A stretch of 64,000 bases of DNA, taken from contig JBOGXA010000014.1 of NCBI GenBank assembly GCA_050694175.1, forward strand, positions 1 to 64,000, in the 5' to 3' direction. Numbering within the stretch: the first letter of the stretch is position 1; the number at the start of each line of letters is the position of its first letter. Below the pieces are notes generated by a model. The model was given only the letters and a program-made list of their open reading frames with translations. It had not been told where the DNA came from and made no database searches. A program made the translations under genes and the position numbers. Positions 52,614-61,844 of the stretch are shown here, one piece after another. This DNA is from JBOGXA01 sp050694175 (GTDB lineage Bacteria; Actinomycetota; CADDZG01; WHSQ01).

Positions 52614-53180
52614 CTACTGATGATCCTCTCCGGTGCGGCCGGCTGCCTCGAACCTCGCAATGTCGAACGCGGATAGCACCAAGGCGCAGATGCTTGCGAA
52701 CCCGGTGGCAAATGACAGCAGGATCGCCCACGTGAGATCTTCCCTCGTTGGATGGAATCCACCGAGCATCCAGGGGACGATGACGATCACCACAACCGCC
52801 ACCGAGCCCGCGATCTCGTTCACCAGCAACGCGGCCGAACCCGTGACTCGTGCAACCGCGCGGATGCGAACAGCCGTGTCGAGGTTCGCGGCGACCAGGC
52901 CGGTGCTCAGAGCGGCGAACAGGATCCTGGTCCAGATCGGCTCAAGGACCACCAGCGTGAGGGAGAGCACGAGCGGGATCGAGTAGAGAATCAGAACGAT
53001 CCTGGTACTGGCCCTGAAGTAGGGCTCCACGACGTCACGGGCACGGGAATACCGGCGAAAGCCCGTTTCGACGTAGAAGAACACTCCCACCAAGAAAAGA
53101 CCGATCAGCGAAGCGGAAACCTCGGCCATGTTGAGGAGGAAGCCGTCGGAGATGTCACGCATGCTCTCGATGCTATCCAC
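52614..53180 (-). CDS. Four-helix membrane protein of unknown function
   Basis: A 188-residue protein with about four hydrophobic segments (SASLIGLFLVGVFFYVETG; IVLILYSIPLVLSLTLVVL; GSVAVVVIVIVPWMLGGF; AILLSFATGFASICALVLSA). Start is GTG 53180 or ATG 53162; neither has a strong ribosome site. No family was recognised. Isolated between intergenic gaps. Confidence 0.7.
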   Translation of the reverse strand: MDSIESMRDISDGFLLNMAEVSASLIGLFLVGVFFYVETGFRRYSRARDVVEPYFRASTRIVLILYSIPLVLSLTLVVLEPIWTRILFAALSTGLVAANLDTAVRIRAVARVTGSAALLVNEIAGSVAVVVIVIVPWMLGGFHPTREDLTWAILLSFATGFASICALVLSAFDIARFEAAGRTGEDHQ

Positions 53181-53301
53181 GTAACGAGGCCGAGTGCTCG
53201 TACCTCTCTTGAGGAGGAGGTCCTAACGAAGCCTGAACGGCCGGTATTCGGTCGGTGACGAGAACGAGGCACTCCGGGCGCGCTGCACGAACCGACCTCC
53301 T

Positions 53302-53838
53302 TCACACCTCCATGAGCTCAAGTAGCTTGCGGGTTGTGTTGGAGTTTCGGATAGTCATCCGCTTGTAGAGCGGTGTTCCGACGAGCCTCATCATTCCGCT
53401 CCTCGTGACATTCTTGCGATCGACGCGCCAGATGACGGCTCCCGGTGCGTATCGCACATCCTCAAGCTCCGGCTTGAATGGGAGCTGCTTCAGAATAGAG
53501 GGCCGATCGACGTCATCCCTCAGGAACATCACGTCGCATTTCATCGTCTTGTCGTTCGTCCAGTGGGTGGGCAGCGCCTTCACGACGGCCTTCATGCTCT
53601 TGACGTCGCGCAGGAGTACGTCGATCCTGAAGCCGAAGCGCTGGGCGATCGCTCCCTCGAGGAGTCTGACGAGTCGAGGTCTCCCTCGGAGAGTTGTGGA
53701 GAAGATCACGTTACCGGAGTTGATGTAGGTCTTAACCGACGTCATTCCGGCCTCTTCGAAGACGGTCTTCAGCTGTTTCATCTCCACTTTGTTTTTCCCG
53801 CCGACATTGACGCCACGTAGTAGAGCCAGATAGGTCAT
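53302..53838 (-). CDS. DUF1697 family protein
   Basis: A 178-residue protein starting MTYLALLRGVNVGGKNKVEM, then KQLKTVFEEAGMTSVKTYIN and SGNVIFSTTLRGRP, as in DUF1697. The C-terminal APGAVIWRVDRKNVTRSGM and RNSNTTRKLLELM also fit. Family members are widespread in soil bacteria with no known activity. It shares the strand with a DHFR-fold pseudogene upstream. Confidence 0.92.
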   Translation of the reverse strand: MTYLALLRGVNVGGKNKVEMKQLKTVFEEAGMTSVKTYINSGNVIFSTTLRGRPRLVRLLEGAIAQRFGFRIDVLLRDVKSMKAVVKALPTHWTNDKTMKCDVMFLRDDVDRPSILKQLPFKPELEDVRYAPGAVIWRVDRKNVTRSGMMRLVGTPLYKRMTIRNSNTTRKLLELMEV

Positions 53839-53853
53839 GGACCTAACTCACGG

Positions 53854-54410
53854 TCACGTCTGGCAGCGGTAGCGAAGATAAACCATGCCCGTTCTGAAAC
53901 GGCGTTCGTCCATCAGCTCGAGCTTGATGCGGACATTGTTCGGAAGAGATTGCTTCCCTCCTCCAACGACGATGGGAGCGAGGAACAGGTGGCACTCGTC
54001 GATCAAGCCTGCCCTGAAAGCGTGGGCAGCAAGTTCGGGACCGCCGACGATGATGTCGCGTCCTGCGTGCGCTTTGATCTGTCGAACCGCTTCGGGATCG
54101 AAGTCTCGCTCGCCCGCGTCTTAGCGGTCGATACGATCTCAAGCGTTTTGGAGTACACGATCTTGTCGGCTCTCTGCCATATCTCTGCGAAATCGCGCAT
54201 GTAAGCCGGCTGCTCGCCGGTATTGATTGTCTCCCAAGCGACCATTACCTCATACAGCCGGCGCCCGTAAAGGTAGGTCCGGACCTCCCGCTCGAGGTCG
54301 TTAATGAAGCTGTGTACCTCCTCGTCGGGTTCTCCCCAATCGAAGCTGCCTTCCTCGTCTGCGACGTAACCGTCAAGGGACATGATCGACGAGTAGATCA
54401 ACTTGGCCAC
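53854..54410 (-). pseudogene. DHFR/RibD C-terminal-fold gene with one-base frameshift
   Basis: MAKLIYSSIMSLDGYVADEE, then GRRLYEVMVAWETIN and ADKIVYSKTLEIVSTAKTR run to about 54115, where the frame breaks in a CCC/GGG run. The next frame continues ERDFDPEAVRQIKAHAGRDI, IVGGPELAAHAFRAGLIDEC and ends YLRYRCQT at 53854. Adding one G restores about 185 residues. Otherwise a full RibD-C reductase-like protein. Confidence 0.85.
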
Positions 54411-54422
54411 AATGAGCCCCTC

Positions 54423-54572
54423 CTAGATTGAGATCGCGGGCAGCCAATCGCCCGGTCCGAACGACGATCCACCTCCTGGCACGACCGATCTGATCGTGTG
54501 ACGCAGCCGCTCAAGGTCGTCCTTCTGGTCCTGTGGGAGCCGTGCCAGGTACTCGTCGACCGCATGCCCCAT
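54423..54572 (-). pseudogene. Truncated DUF1801 (YdhG-like) protein
   Basis: A 49-residue frame from ATG 54572: VDEYLARLPQDQKDDLERLR, then HTIRSVVPGGG. This is the N-terminal third of DUF1801 proteins, after which an unrelated sequence leads to a stop at 54423. The ATG lies just inside the end of the hydrolase gene upstream, so it was probably co-transcribed. Confidence 0.55.
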
Positions 54573-54574
54573 GG

Positions 54575-55381
54575 CTACCGAGCCAGCAACGAGGTAGTGA
54601 GGAACTCAGCAACCATCGGAACGACCACGTCGGGAGGCGCGCCGTGATCGTGACCCTCGAGCACTGCGCTCTTCCCGTTCGGCAGGAGCTCCGCAATCCG
54701 AGCGGCGGTGTCCCGAAAAAAATCGGGGCTCGCCCCGCCAGCGATCACGAGTGTCGGAATGCTGATGGCCCGGACGAGGGCTTCCGGGATCGTGCCACCC
54801 CGGGTGACGTCCCCCACGACCTCGAAGTCATAGGGCATCGTCGGGACCACGGCGAGCATCTTCGGATCGCTCGTCGCTCCCTCGATCATCTCCGGTGGCA
54901 ACCCCGAGGCCTCGAAGAACAGCTTGATCGCGTGGGCACGGCGATCCTCCGCGACGGCCGATCGGACGTTCTCCGCGAGCTCCCGCGCATCCCGCTTGCT
55001 TTCCTCATCGTCGGGGCCGTATGGCGGCTCGTGCAGCACGAGCCGGGTGATGGGCAACCCGCGCGCGGCCGCCTCCAAGGCAAGTCCCGCACCCGAGGAA
55101 TGGCCGTATGCCGAAGCCGTACCCCCGACCTCGGCGATCATTGCGCCGAGGTCTTCGACCTCGCGCTCAACAGCGTACGGCGTCGTGTCGCTGCTATCGC
55201 CTCGCCCACGGCGGTCGTAGTTGATGACGGTGAACTCCCGCCCCAGCTGCTCCGCCAGTTCGTGAGTCGTCCGCCGATCGCAGAACATGCCGCTCACCAC
55301 CACCATCGGTGGACCTTGACCGAGTCGGTCGAAGGCGATCTGAGTCCCATCCGGCGAGGTCGCGTAAGTCGTCATAGGCAT
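54575..55381 (-). CDS. Alpha/beta hydrolase
   Basis: A 268-residue enzyme with the nucleophile elbow GHSSG (SAYGHSSGAGLALEAAARGL), oxyanion region VVVSGMFCDRR, acid in LVIAGGASPDFF and the catalytic His in VLEGHDHGAPPDVV. Homologues near DUF1801 or DHFR-fold genes are usual in actinobacterial genomes and are of unknown substrate. GGGAGG lies upstream of the start; ATGs at 55381 and 55375 are both possible. Confidence 0.93.
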   Translation of the reverse strand: MPMTTYATSPDGTQIAFDRLGQGPPMVVVSGMFCDRRTTHELAEQLGREFTVINYDRRGRGDSSDTTPYAVEREVEDLGAMIAEVGGTASAYGHSSGAGLALEAAARGLPITRLVLHEPPYGPDDEESKRDARELAENVRSAVAEDRRAHAIKLFFEASGLPPEMIEGATSDPKMLAVVPTMPYDFEVVGDVTRGGTIPEALVRAISIPTLVIAGGASPDFFRDTAARIAELLPNGKSAVLEGHDHGAPPDVVVPMVAEFLTTSLLAR

Positions 55382-55623
55382 GCCTCCCTTACGGGTGAAC
55401 GATCCCTCAGGTGTAAAGACCGGGAAGCCATCGGAAAATCATCGGTCATCCTGAGAATGCCGACCGTCGTCAGATCTCAACGACCAGCGGCTCGAAGCGA
55501 ACAAATGGACATACGCAAGATGTGGTGCAACTCACGAGTCCACCGCCCGCTACCGCGTCCGGAGTAGCGCACTACGCTCGCGGCTGTATGTCGCGGGTGA
55601 CCGCCGACCGTACATTGGTATGC
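55382..55623. other. Divergent promoter region
   Basis: Between the hydrolase (minus) and the histidine kinase (plus). No sharp promoter or operator repeats were identified. Confidence 0.3.
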
Positions 55624-56817
55624 ATGAAGATCTCCATCCCGGAAACGTTGAAATCGTCGGTCGTGGTCGACGCCATTACCGTCGCCGTTGTCGCGATGGT
55701 GACGTCGCTCGACGCTTGGTCGAACTTGCCGGGCACCCGTCAAGCCGACGCCATCACCCACCTACTGGTCGCGGTGTCGATCGCTGCCCTCCTGGTCCGC
55801 CGATGGCGGCCTCTCCTCGTAGCGGTGATCTGCATGGTCGCGCTGACTACTTTGTATGCGCTCGGGCATTTCGGGGAGTTGTTGAACCTGCCGACGATCG
55901 TGGCCCTTTACACGGTTGCCGTGCAGGGAAACCGCCGCCGCAGCATCGTCGTAGGTGCATTGGCAATGCTGTGGTCTGCGGGATTGGCCTGGATCGCGCG
56001 CAACACGTGGCCCGACTTCATCACGGACGTGGGTGTTCCGACCCTGGCAGAGATGGTTCTCCCGGCCGCTGCGCTGTTACTCGGGGAAAGCGTTCGCAGC
56101 CGTAGAGAGCTACTGGATTCATATGCGGCCCGCGCCGCGCGAGCCAATGCCGACCGCGAACACGAAGCGCGCCGACGCGTGGAGGAGGAGCGGTTACGGA
56201 TCGCCCGTGAGCTGCACGACATCGTCGCCCACACGGTTGCCGGCATCACCGTACAGGCGGGTGTTGCAGTCGAGGCCTTTGAGGCACGCTCCGACGTAGC
56301 CCGCCGGGCCATGCTTCAGGTACGCGCGTTGGGTCGAGAGGCGCTCCAAGAGCTTCGTGCAACGGTGGCCGTGCTACGCGACGACCAATCGGAGGGATCC
56401 CCCAGCCCGGCGCCGCATCTGGACCAGCTCAACGAGCTGGTAGAGCGCACAAGAAGCGCCGGCGTGAACGTAACGTTGAAGCAGGATACGGGCGCGGGGA
56501 GGCTGCCTGCGGTAGTTGAACTTGCCGCCTACCGTATCGTCCAGGAGGCGCTCACCAATGTCATCCGTCACGCCGATGCCGCGAACGTTGCTGTTTCGGT
56601 GACGTGCGAGAACAACATGGTGGTCGTCGAAGTTTCCGACGACGGTGATTCGACGAGGGATAGCGCCGAGCATGAATCGGTGCGCGCACCCGGGTTCGGT
56701 CTGATCGGGATGACCGAGCGAGCGATCGCGATCGGAGGCAGAGTGCAATACGGATCGATGCCCGACGGTGGGTTCCGGGTACATGCCGTGCTTCCAGTCA
56801 ACGAGGACTCAGCGTGA
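55624..56817 (+). CDS. Membrane sensor histidine kinase (NarL/DesK class)
   Basis: About 397 residues from ATG 55624 (an upstream ATG at 55588 is possible; neither has a clear ribosome site). Four to five N-terminal hydrophobic segments (e.g. LLVAVSIAALLVRRWRPLL) precede the HisKA_3 box RIARELHDIVAHTVAGITVQ with the phosphoacceptor His, and the HATPase_c domain (LAAYRIVQEALTNVIRHADA; GFGLIGMTERAIAIGG). Pairs with the response regulator by a 4-base overlap, and the pair probably controls the ABC exporter downstream. Confidence 0.92.
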   Translation: MKISIPETLKSSVVVDAITVAVVAMVTSLDAWSNLPGTRQADAITHLLVAVSIAALLVRRWRPLLVAVICMVALTTLYALGHFGELLNLPTIVALYTVAVQGNRRRSIVVGALAMLWSAGLAWIARNTWPDFITDVGVPTLAEMVLPAAALLLGESVRSRRELLDSYAARAARANADREHEARRRVEEERLRIARELHDIVAHTVAGITVQAGVAVEAFEARSDVARRAMLQVRALGREALQELRATVAVLRDDQSEGSPSPAPHLDQLNELVERTRSAGVNVTLKQDTGAGRLPAVVELAAYRIVQEALTNVIRHADAANVAVSVTCENNMVVVEVSDDGDSTRDSAEHESVRAPGFGLIGMTERAIAIGGRVQYGSMPDGGFRVHAVLPVNEDSA

Positions 56818-57476
56818 CGATTCGAGTCGTGCTCGCGGACGATCAGACCGTGGTCCGTGCCGGCTTCAGAGCTTTGCTCGAGCTCACCGACGATCTAACC
56901 GTGGTCGGCGAAGCGGCCAACGGGCGGGAGGCCGTGGCTCTTGCTCGTTCGACCCGACCGGACGTCGTGGTGATGGACATTCGCATGCCGGTGCTCGACG
57001 GTCTCGAGGCCACACGAAGGATCACTTCCGATCCCCACCTCGAGGGGGTACGCGTGCTCGTCCTCACCACGTTCGAGATCGACGAGTATGTGTTCCAAGC
57101 TCTCCGGGTTGGCGCCAGTGGGTTCTTGCTGAAGGACGTCGATCCCGATGATCTGCGCTCGGCGCTCCGGCTAGTGGCCTCTGGCCACAGCCTGCTGGCT
57201 CCCGCCGTCACGCGCCGCGTGATCGAGGAGTTCTCACGCGAAACGAGGGGCGCAGAACGTCTCGATGTGCTGACCGAACGCGAACGTGAGGTCTTGGGAC
57301 TTGTGGCGGCCGGCCTCTCAAACGACGAGATCGCCGAACAACTCACGATGAGTCCTCTGACGGCAAAGACACATGTGAGCCGGGCCATGGTGAAGCTCGG
57401 CGCGCGCGACCGCGCCCAGCTCGTCGTGGTGGCCTTCGAGACGGGTCTCGCCCGGGCCGGCGGTACTTCCTCTTGA
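56814..57476 (+). CDS. NarL/LuxR-type response regulator
   Basis: A 220-residue regulator. Receiver: VVLADDQTVVRAGFRALLEL, phosphoacceptor Asp in DVVVMDIRMPVLDGLEATRR, VLVLTTFE and GASGFLLKDVDPDDL. LuxR-type HTH: LTEREREVLGLVAAGLSNDE and SPLTAKTHVSRAMVKLGARD. GTG start overlaps the kinase stop (GTGA). Likely activator of the following ABC genes. Confidence 0.95.
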   Translation: MTIRVVLADDQTVVRAGFRALLELTDDLTVVGEAANGREAVALARSTRPDVVVMDIRMPVLDGLEATRRITSDPHLEGVRVLVLTTFEIDEYVFQALRVGASGFLLKDVDPDDLRSALRLVASGHSLLAPAVTRRVIEEFSRETRGAERLDVLTEREREVLGLVAAGLSNDEIAEQLTMSPLTAKTHVSRAMVKLGARDRAQLVVVAFETGLARAGGTSS

Positions 57477-57569
57477 GCAGACGCGCCGCCCTACATCTAC
57501 TCCCGATGCAGTAGCAACTGTCTCCTGAAGGCGGATTCTTCGTCGGGGTCGGATCAGTACGGTCGAGCC

Positions 57570-58529
57570 ATGATCGAAGCGAACGGCTTGACCAAACGTT
57601 ACGGCGACAAGTTGGCAGTGGACGGGCTGTCATTCCGGGTGCGGCCCGGCCTTGTCACAGGGTTTCTCGGACCTAACGGCGCCGGGAAGTCCACCACCAT
57701 GCGCCTGATACTGGGCTTGGATGCACCCACGGCGAGCCGCGCGGCCGTCCACGGCGGGGCCTACAACGAACTCAAGGCCCCGCTGCGGGAAGTGGGCTCG
57801 CTGCTCGATGCGGAGGCAGCGCACGGAGGGCGCACTGCGTACAACCATCTGCTCTGTCTAGCTCAAAGCAACCACCTGCCGCGCCGCCGGATGGCAGAGG
57901 TACTCGAGATGGTCGGCCTCGGCCCTGTTGCCGGCGAGCGAGTCAGGGGGTTCTCGCTCGGTATGCGCCAGCGACTGGGCATCGCCTCGGCCATGCTCGG
58001 CGACCCAGGAGTCCTGATCTTCGACGAGCCGATGAACGGGCTCGACACCCAGGGCATCCGGTGGATCCGCAACCTGATGAAGGAGTTGGCATCAGAGGGC
58101 CGGACCGTTTTCGTGTCGAGTCACCTCATGGGCGAGATGGAGCTGACAGCCGACCACCTGATCGTGATCGGGCGGGGGCGCCTGATCGCGGACACTTCGA
58201 TGAGTAATTTCATCCAGCGCAACTCAAAGGGTTTCACCCTGGTGCGCTCTCCACAGGGCGAAAAGCTGAAGTCGGTGCTCAAGAGCAAGGGAGCGCACGT
58301 GCAACTCGACCCCAAAGGTGCTTGGCGGGTCAGCGGGCCGGACGCTACGACCATCGGCGACATGGCGGCCGAGCAGCACATCACTCTGCACGAGCTGACG
58401 CCGCGGTTCTCATCCCTGGAGGAGGTTTACACGCAAATGACCCACGCCAGCGTCGAGTACCGAGGGTCCGCGCGGGTGGCCGGACCGAGCAGCCGCATCG
58501 ACGACCCGAAACGAGGGGTGAATCCATGA
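57570..58529 (+). CDS. ABC exporter ATP-binding protein
   Basis: A 319-residue drug/lantibiotic-type ATPase. Walker A in FLGPNGAGKSTTMRLILGLD, signature FSLGMRQRLGIASAML, Walker B VLIFDEPMNGLD, and switch His in VFVSSHLMGEMELTADHLIV. The last 100 residues are the usual domain of this subfamily. It is 94 bases after the regulator and overlaps the permease by 4 bases. Confidence 0.95.
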   Translation: MIEANGLTKRYGDKLAVDGLSFRVRPGLVTGFLGPNGAGKSTTMRLILGLDAPTASRAAVHGGAYNELKAPLREVGSLLDAEAAHGGRTAYNHLLCLAQSNHLPRRRMAEVLEMVGLGPVAGERVRGFSLGMRQRLGIASAMLGDPGVLIFDEPMNGLDTQGIRWIRNLMKELASEGRTVFVSSHLMGEMELTADHLIVIGRGRLIADTSMSNFIQRNSKGFTLVRSPQGEKLKSVLKSKGAHVQLDPKGAWRVSGPDATTIGDMAAEQHITLHELTPRFSSLEEVYTQMTHASVEYRGSARVAGPSSRIDDPKRGVNP

Positions 58530-59343
58530 CGGGCAACACAACGACAGACGCGCCGACGATCAAGCCGCGGCCAACATCGGTTCCATCGGTCACCGTACAG
58601 CCGGGTTTCACGGCGGCCCTGGTAGCCGAATGGACCAAGATCCGCACCGTGCGATCCACAGTGTGGACGCCCGTAGTGATGGGCGCCCTCATCCTTTCTT
58701 TGCGGTGTTCGTTGGAGCCACGGAAAGCCTGCAGCCTGATGACACGATCTTGGGGGGCAGCCTCACTGGTGTCGTGGCCGCCCAGATCGCCGCAGCCATA
58801 TTCGGTGTGCTGGCTATCTCGGGCGAGTACAGCACCGGCACGATCCGCACCACGTTCACGGCTTCTCCCCGCCGGGCAACAGTGCTCGCCGCCAAGGCCG
58901 TGGTGGTAGCAGGAGTTACTTTCCTGGTCGCACTCTTCACGAGTTTCTTGGCCTACGAGATCGGCAGCTTGATGCTGTCAGGGAAGGGCTATGCGCCGGG
59001 CGAGCCGATGCCCGCGCTTGTGGGCATCGGCCTGTCCTTCTCCGCGAGCGGCTTGTTGGGTCTGGCGGTCGGCACTATCTTGCGCCACTCCGCCGGCGCC
59101 ATCACGGCGATGATCGCCATCATGTTGATGCCGTCGCTCTTCGGCCCACTGTTCGGCGATCTGCAGCGCTGGGTCGTGGGGACCGCTCCGGTGGCCGCGG
59201 TGCAGAAGTTGGCTCAAAGCTCCGATGCCGCCCCGGACGTCGCCGGCAGCCTCGGTGCATGGTCGTCACTGTTGATCCTCTGTGCTTACAGCGCGGCCGC
59301 ATTGATGACCGGGGGGTGGCGCCTCGCGAGCCGGGATGCCTGA
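58526..59343 (+). pseudogene. ABC-2 permease with one-base frameshift
   Basis: ATG 58526 begins MTGNTTTDAPTIKPRPTSVP; the helix start VAEWTKIRTVRSTVWTPVVM, GALILS breaks near 58700 in a run of T. The next frame continues FAVFVGATESLQPDDTILGG and the helices VVAAQIAAAIFGVLAISGEY, VVVAGVTFLVALFTSFLAYE, ISGLLGLAVG-like and GAITAMIAIMLMPSLFGPLF. One missing T would restore LSFAVFVG. It would form the partner of the ATPase above; if the frameshift is real, the exporter is inactive. Confidence 0.85.
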
Positions 59344-59391
59344 ACTTCATCCAAGGGCACCGTCGCTGAGACCGACCGGCGGGGCGATCCG

Positions 59392-59718
59392 CTATCCGCC
59401 GGGCGCTCGATACTGGATCTGGTCGGCCTTGCGCAGGGCATCCATTGTTTCGTCGACGGTCATAAGGACCGTCGTTTCGAGCGAGCTAAGCGCACCGCCG
59501 CCACTGATCGCCAGCGCAACCGCGGCCATGGACACGTTGTCGGGGGCCTCCCACAACGTGTAGCCGTCGTGTGCGCCAAACGCGTACCAGAACCCGTGGA
59601 GCTTCCCACCGACCGACTCGATGTACGACTGAGCGGCCTTTCGGCGGTCCTCCGGGTTGCCGATCAGCCGGGCCCACGTCTCCGGCGTGTAGCTGAACCT
59701 CGATAGATAGAGCGGCAT
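59392..59718 (-). CDS. GYD domain protein
   Basis: A 108-residue small alpha/beta protein with MPLYLSRFSYTPETWARLIG and the name motif in GAHDGYTLWEAPDNVSMAAV, ending LETTVLMTVDETMDALRKA. GYD proteins are widespread and uncharacterised. It stands alone, convergent with the permease. Confidence 0.9.
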   Translation of the reverse strand: MPLYLSRFSYTPETWARLIGNPEDRRKAAQSYIESVGGKLHGFWYAFGAHDGYTLWEAPDNVSMAAVALAISGGGALSSLETTVLMTVDETMDALRKADQIQYRAPGG

Positions 59719-59832
59719 CGTCTCTCCCCCTCGTTCGCCGACTCGCGCGAGTCGCCAATAGGCGTCCCAGTATGACCTGCCGGGGAAAGCACACGCTCAC
59801 GGTTCATCGTGGTGCTCAACTAAGCTGCGCCC

Positions 59833-60366
59833 ATGATTTTCACCTCCCCGGTGCGGAGGTCCCACCCGCCTCAGGTCGCGGGGGAAGTAGCGGCGCTGAC
59901 CGCGTGGTTGGACTATCACCGCGCGACACTGCCATGGAAGCTGAAAGGGCTGGATGATGAACAACTCCGCCGGTCCATGGTGCCCTCGGGGCTTTCGTTG
60001 CTTGGCCTGGTGAAACACCTGACCGCGGTCGAGCACGTATGGTTCGTGATGGAATTCGCCAATACCGGCGAGCCGCACCTGTTCGAGAGCGAGGACGATC
60101 CCGATCTCGATTTTCATGTCCAGGAGGACGAAACGACGGAAGCCATCGTCACCGGATACCTCCGGGCGTGCGAACGCAGCCGTGACGTCGTGGCGGCGGC
60201 TACGTCCCTCGATGAGACGTTTCGCCTGGTGGACCGCAGCGATCCCCGTCACGGCCAGGAGATAGATCTGCGCTGGATACTCCTCCACATGATCGAGGAA
60301 ACGGCGCGCCATAACGGCCACGCCGACATCCTCAGAGAGCTCATTGACGGCTCGACCGGCGACTGA
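59833..60366 (+). CDS. DinB-fold DUF664 protein
   Basis: A 177-residue four-helix protein. The metal-ligand His positions in LLGLVKHLTAVEHVWFVMEF and LLHMIEETARHNGHADILRE match DUF664 (mycothiol-dependent DinB family in actinobacteria). It may be a thiol-dependent detoxification enzyme. ATG 59833 without an obvious strong ribosome site. Confidence 0.9.
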   Translation: MIFTSPVRRSHPPQVAGEVAALTAWLDYHRATLPWKLKGLDDEQLRRSMVPSGLSLLGLVKHLTAVEHVWFVMEFANTGEPHLFESEDDPDLDFHVQEDETTEAIVTGYLRACERSRDVVAAATSLDETFRLVDRSDPRHGQEIDLRWILLHMIEETARHNGHADILRELIDGSTGD

Positions 60367-60495
60367 GGCGGTCGTGACATGGGGACCGGGAGTATGCAGC
60401 AAGCGCGCGCTACCAGGGGGTTGAGGTTCTCCCCATAGAGAACGACTTCTGGCGCTTCTACAGGCTCATCCCGTGAGTCACTCGATCGGGCTTGC
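60367..60495. other. Short intergenic stretch with a possible gene end
   Basis: A plus-strand frame VEVLPIENDFWRFYRLIP ending near 60478 looks like the tail of a lost gene, but no front part is present. Confidence 0.2.
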
Positions 60496-61422
60496 TCATC
60501 CGCCGAGGAACGGAGGCAGGAGGTCGGCACGGTCCAACGTGTAGAGCGCTCCGACATACATGCTCACCAGCGCGGTGGCACCTGCCAAAACCATATAGAG
60601 ACGAGGGACCTTCTGACCCGCGCCAAAACCCATGGTCGAAGCCACCGCGAGAATTGTGTTGCCGATGAAAAGGCCGATCACGAAGGCCGCCACCACTAAC
60701 ATTCCACCGATACTCCCGGCGAGCCCCGCAGCCGTCGTGAACAGCAAGATCTGCGAAGGCGTCTCCGCTCCCACGCCGTGGATCATCCCGACCCCGAAAG
60801 AGGTCGCGACCCCGTACTCCGTGAAGGGGTCCGCCGGCATCGTCACGAGGTGTTTGTGGGGATGGACGTGCGTCGTCGTAAGCACCGCCACCGAGTCTTC
60901 CTCGATCGAGCCGGTTGGCACAGCCGGCGCCGTGTCGGCGTGGTGATGATGGCCACTCTCGGGATGTGGGTGCTCGTGCTCTATCTCGATTCGTTCGTCC
61001 CTATGTCGTCGGAGCCACATGAGTGTTCGTCGCACCCCGGCGAGAACAACCATCCACCTGCTCCGCAGCCTGAAGTCACGCCGGAAGCGGATCAGCGAAT
61101 ACACGACGTAGACACCGAGGAGAACCAACGTGAGCCCGATCAGACGACCCATCGCAGAATCAACCGATGCCGGTATGCGTTGACCCGCAACAACGGCGAG
61201 CGTGCCGAGGACCGTGAGGACAAGAGCGTGCCCTGCCGCGTAGGAGGATGCGAGCGTGAGTGAGCGGCGCGTGTCCGTCTGTGAGCTCGTGATGTCTGAG
61301 ACCGCGGCGATGTGATCGAGGTCGAAACCGTGGCGGAGCCCGGCGAAGAGCACCGCGGCGACCACGCCCCACCGGAGGCCCTCGCTTTGTAAGCCTTCGG
61401 CTGCTAACTCGATGACTTCCAC
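60496..61422 (-). CDS. NicO/NiCoT-family nickel-cobalt transporter-like protein
   Basis: A 308-residue membrane protein with six hydrophobic segments. The family signature is FAGLRHGFDLDHIAAVSDIT (H-x4-DH type). A loop of about 60 residues is rich in His (EIEHEHPHPESGHHHHADTA and HVHPHKH) as expected for metal transport. The second signature GVGMIHGVGAETPSQILLF is present. Direction (uptake or efflux) is not clear. GTG/ATG at 61422 overlaps the end of the next frame by 19 bases. Confidence 0.88.
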   Translation of the reverse strand: MEVIELAAEGLQSEGLRWGVVAAVLFAGLRHGFDLDHIAAVSDITSSQTDTRRSLTLASSYAAGHALVLTVLGTLAVVAGQRIPASVDSAMGRLIGLTLVLLGVYVVYSLIRFRRDFRLRSRWMVVLAGVRRTLMWLRRHRDERIEIEHEHPHPESGHHHHADTAPAVPTGSIEEDSVAVLTTTHVHPHKHLVTMPADPFTEYGVATSFGVGMIHGVGAETPSQILLFTTAAGLAGSIGGMLVVAAFVIGLFIGNTILAVASTMGFGAGQKVPRLYMVLAGATALVSMYVGALYTLDRADLLPPFLGG

Positions 61423-61769
61423 AGGTCCCTCGTTATGCCCACAGGGGGCAGGTTAATGGCTGCCTGGGTGGTGAGGATCGTCCCCATGCTCAAAATCGCT
61501 CCAGCCGACATCAACAAGTTGCCTACAGCGGCCCGAACATTCGGATCCCGGCGTCGAGTCACCGGGGGCTCGGGGTCGGCGGCTATTGCGCGAGCTCGAG
61601 CTGTCCTCGGGCCGCTCCGCCCGGATAACGCCGACTGTGTATGTCCATGTAGAACCTCTCGGGGTCCTCCGAGATATCCAAGCAGAACGGCTCCCTCGAT
61701 GAATCCACCGCCCACGTCCATGCAAGCCTGGTTTCCGGAGAACAGAATTTCGACCACTACCGGTCCCAT
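61404..61769 (-). CDS. Possible small membrane protein
   Basis: A 121-residue frame with one hydrophobic stretch near the C-terminus (VGNLLMSAGAILSMGTIL). The rest is low in protein character, and no start with a good ribosome site is seen. It overlaps the transporter gene by 19 bases. Could be a chance frame. Confidence 0.25.
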   Translation of the reverse strand: MGPVVVEILFSGNQACMDVGGGFIEGAVLLGYLGGPREVLHGHTQSALSGRSGPRTARARAIAADPEPPVTRRRDPNVRAAVGNLLMSAGAILSMGTILTTQAAINLPPVGITRDLWKSSS

Positions 61770-61844
61770 ATGCCCTTTCTTGCCCGAATGAATATGGCCG
61801 GTCGCGTCAGATTGTCGCCCGCTGCGCGCTGCTGGTCAGTTCGG

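Noticed and set aside
61423..61640. Cobalamin or nickel riboswitch before the NicO-type transporter
   Set aside because: I looked for a B12 box and for the NiCo motif pattern and found neither.
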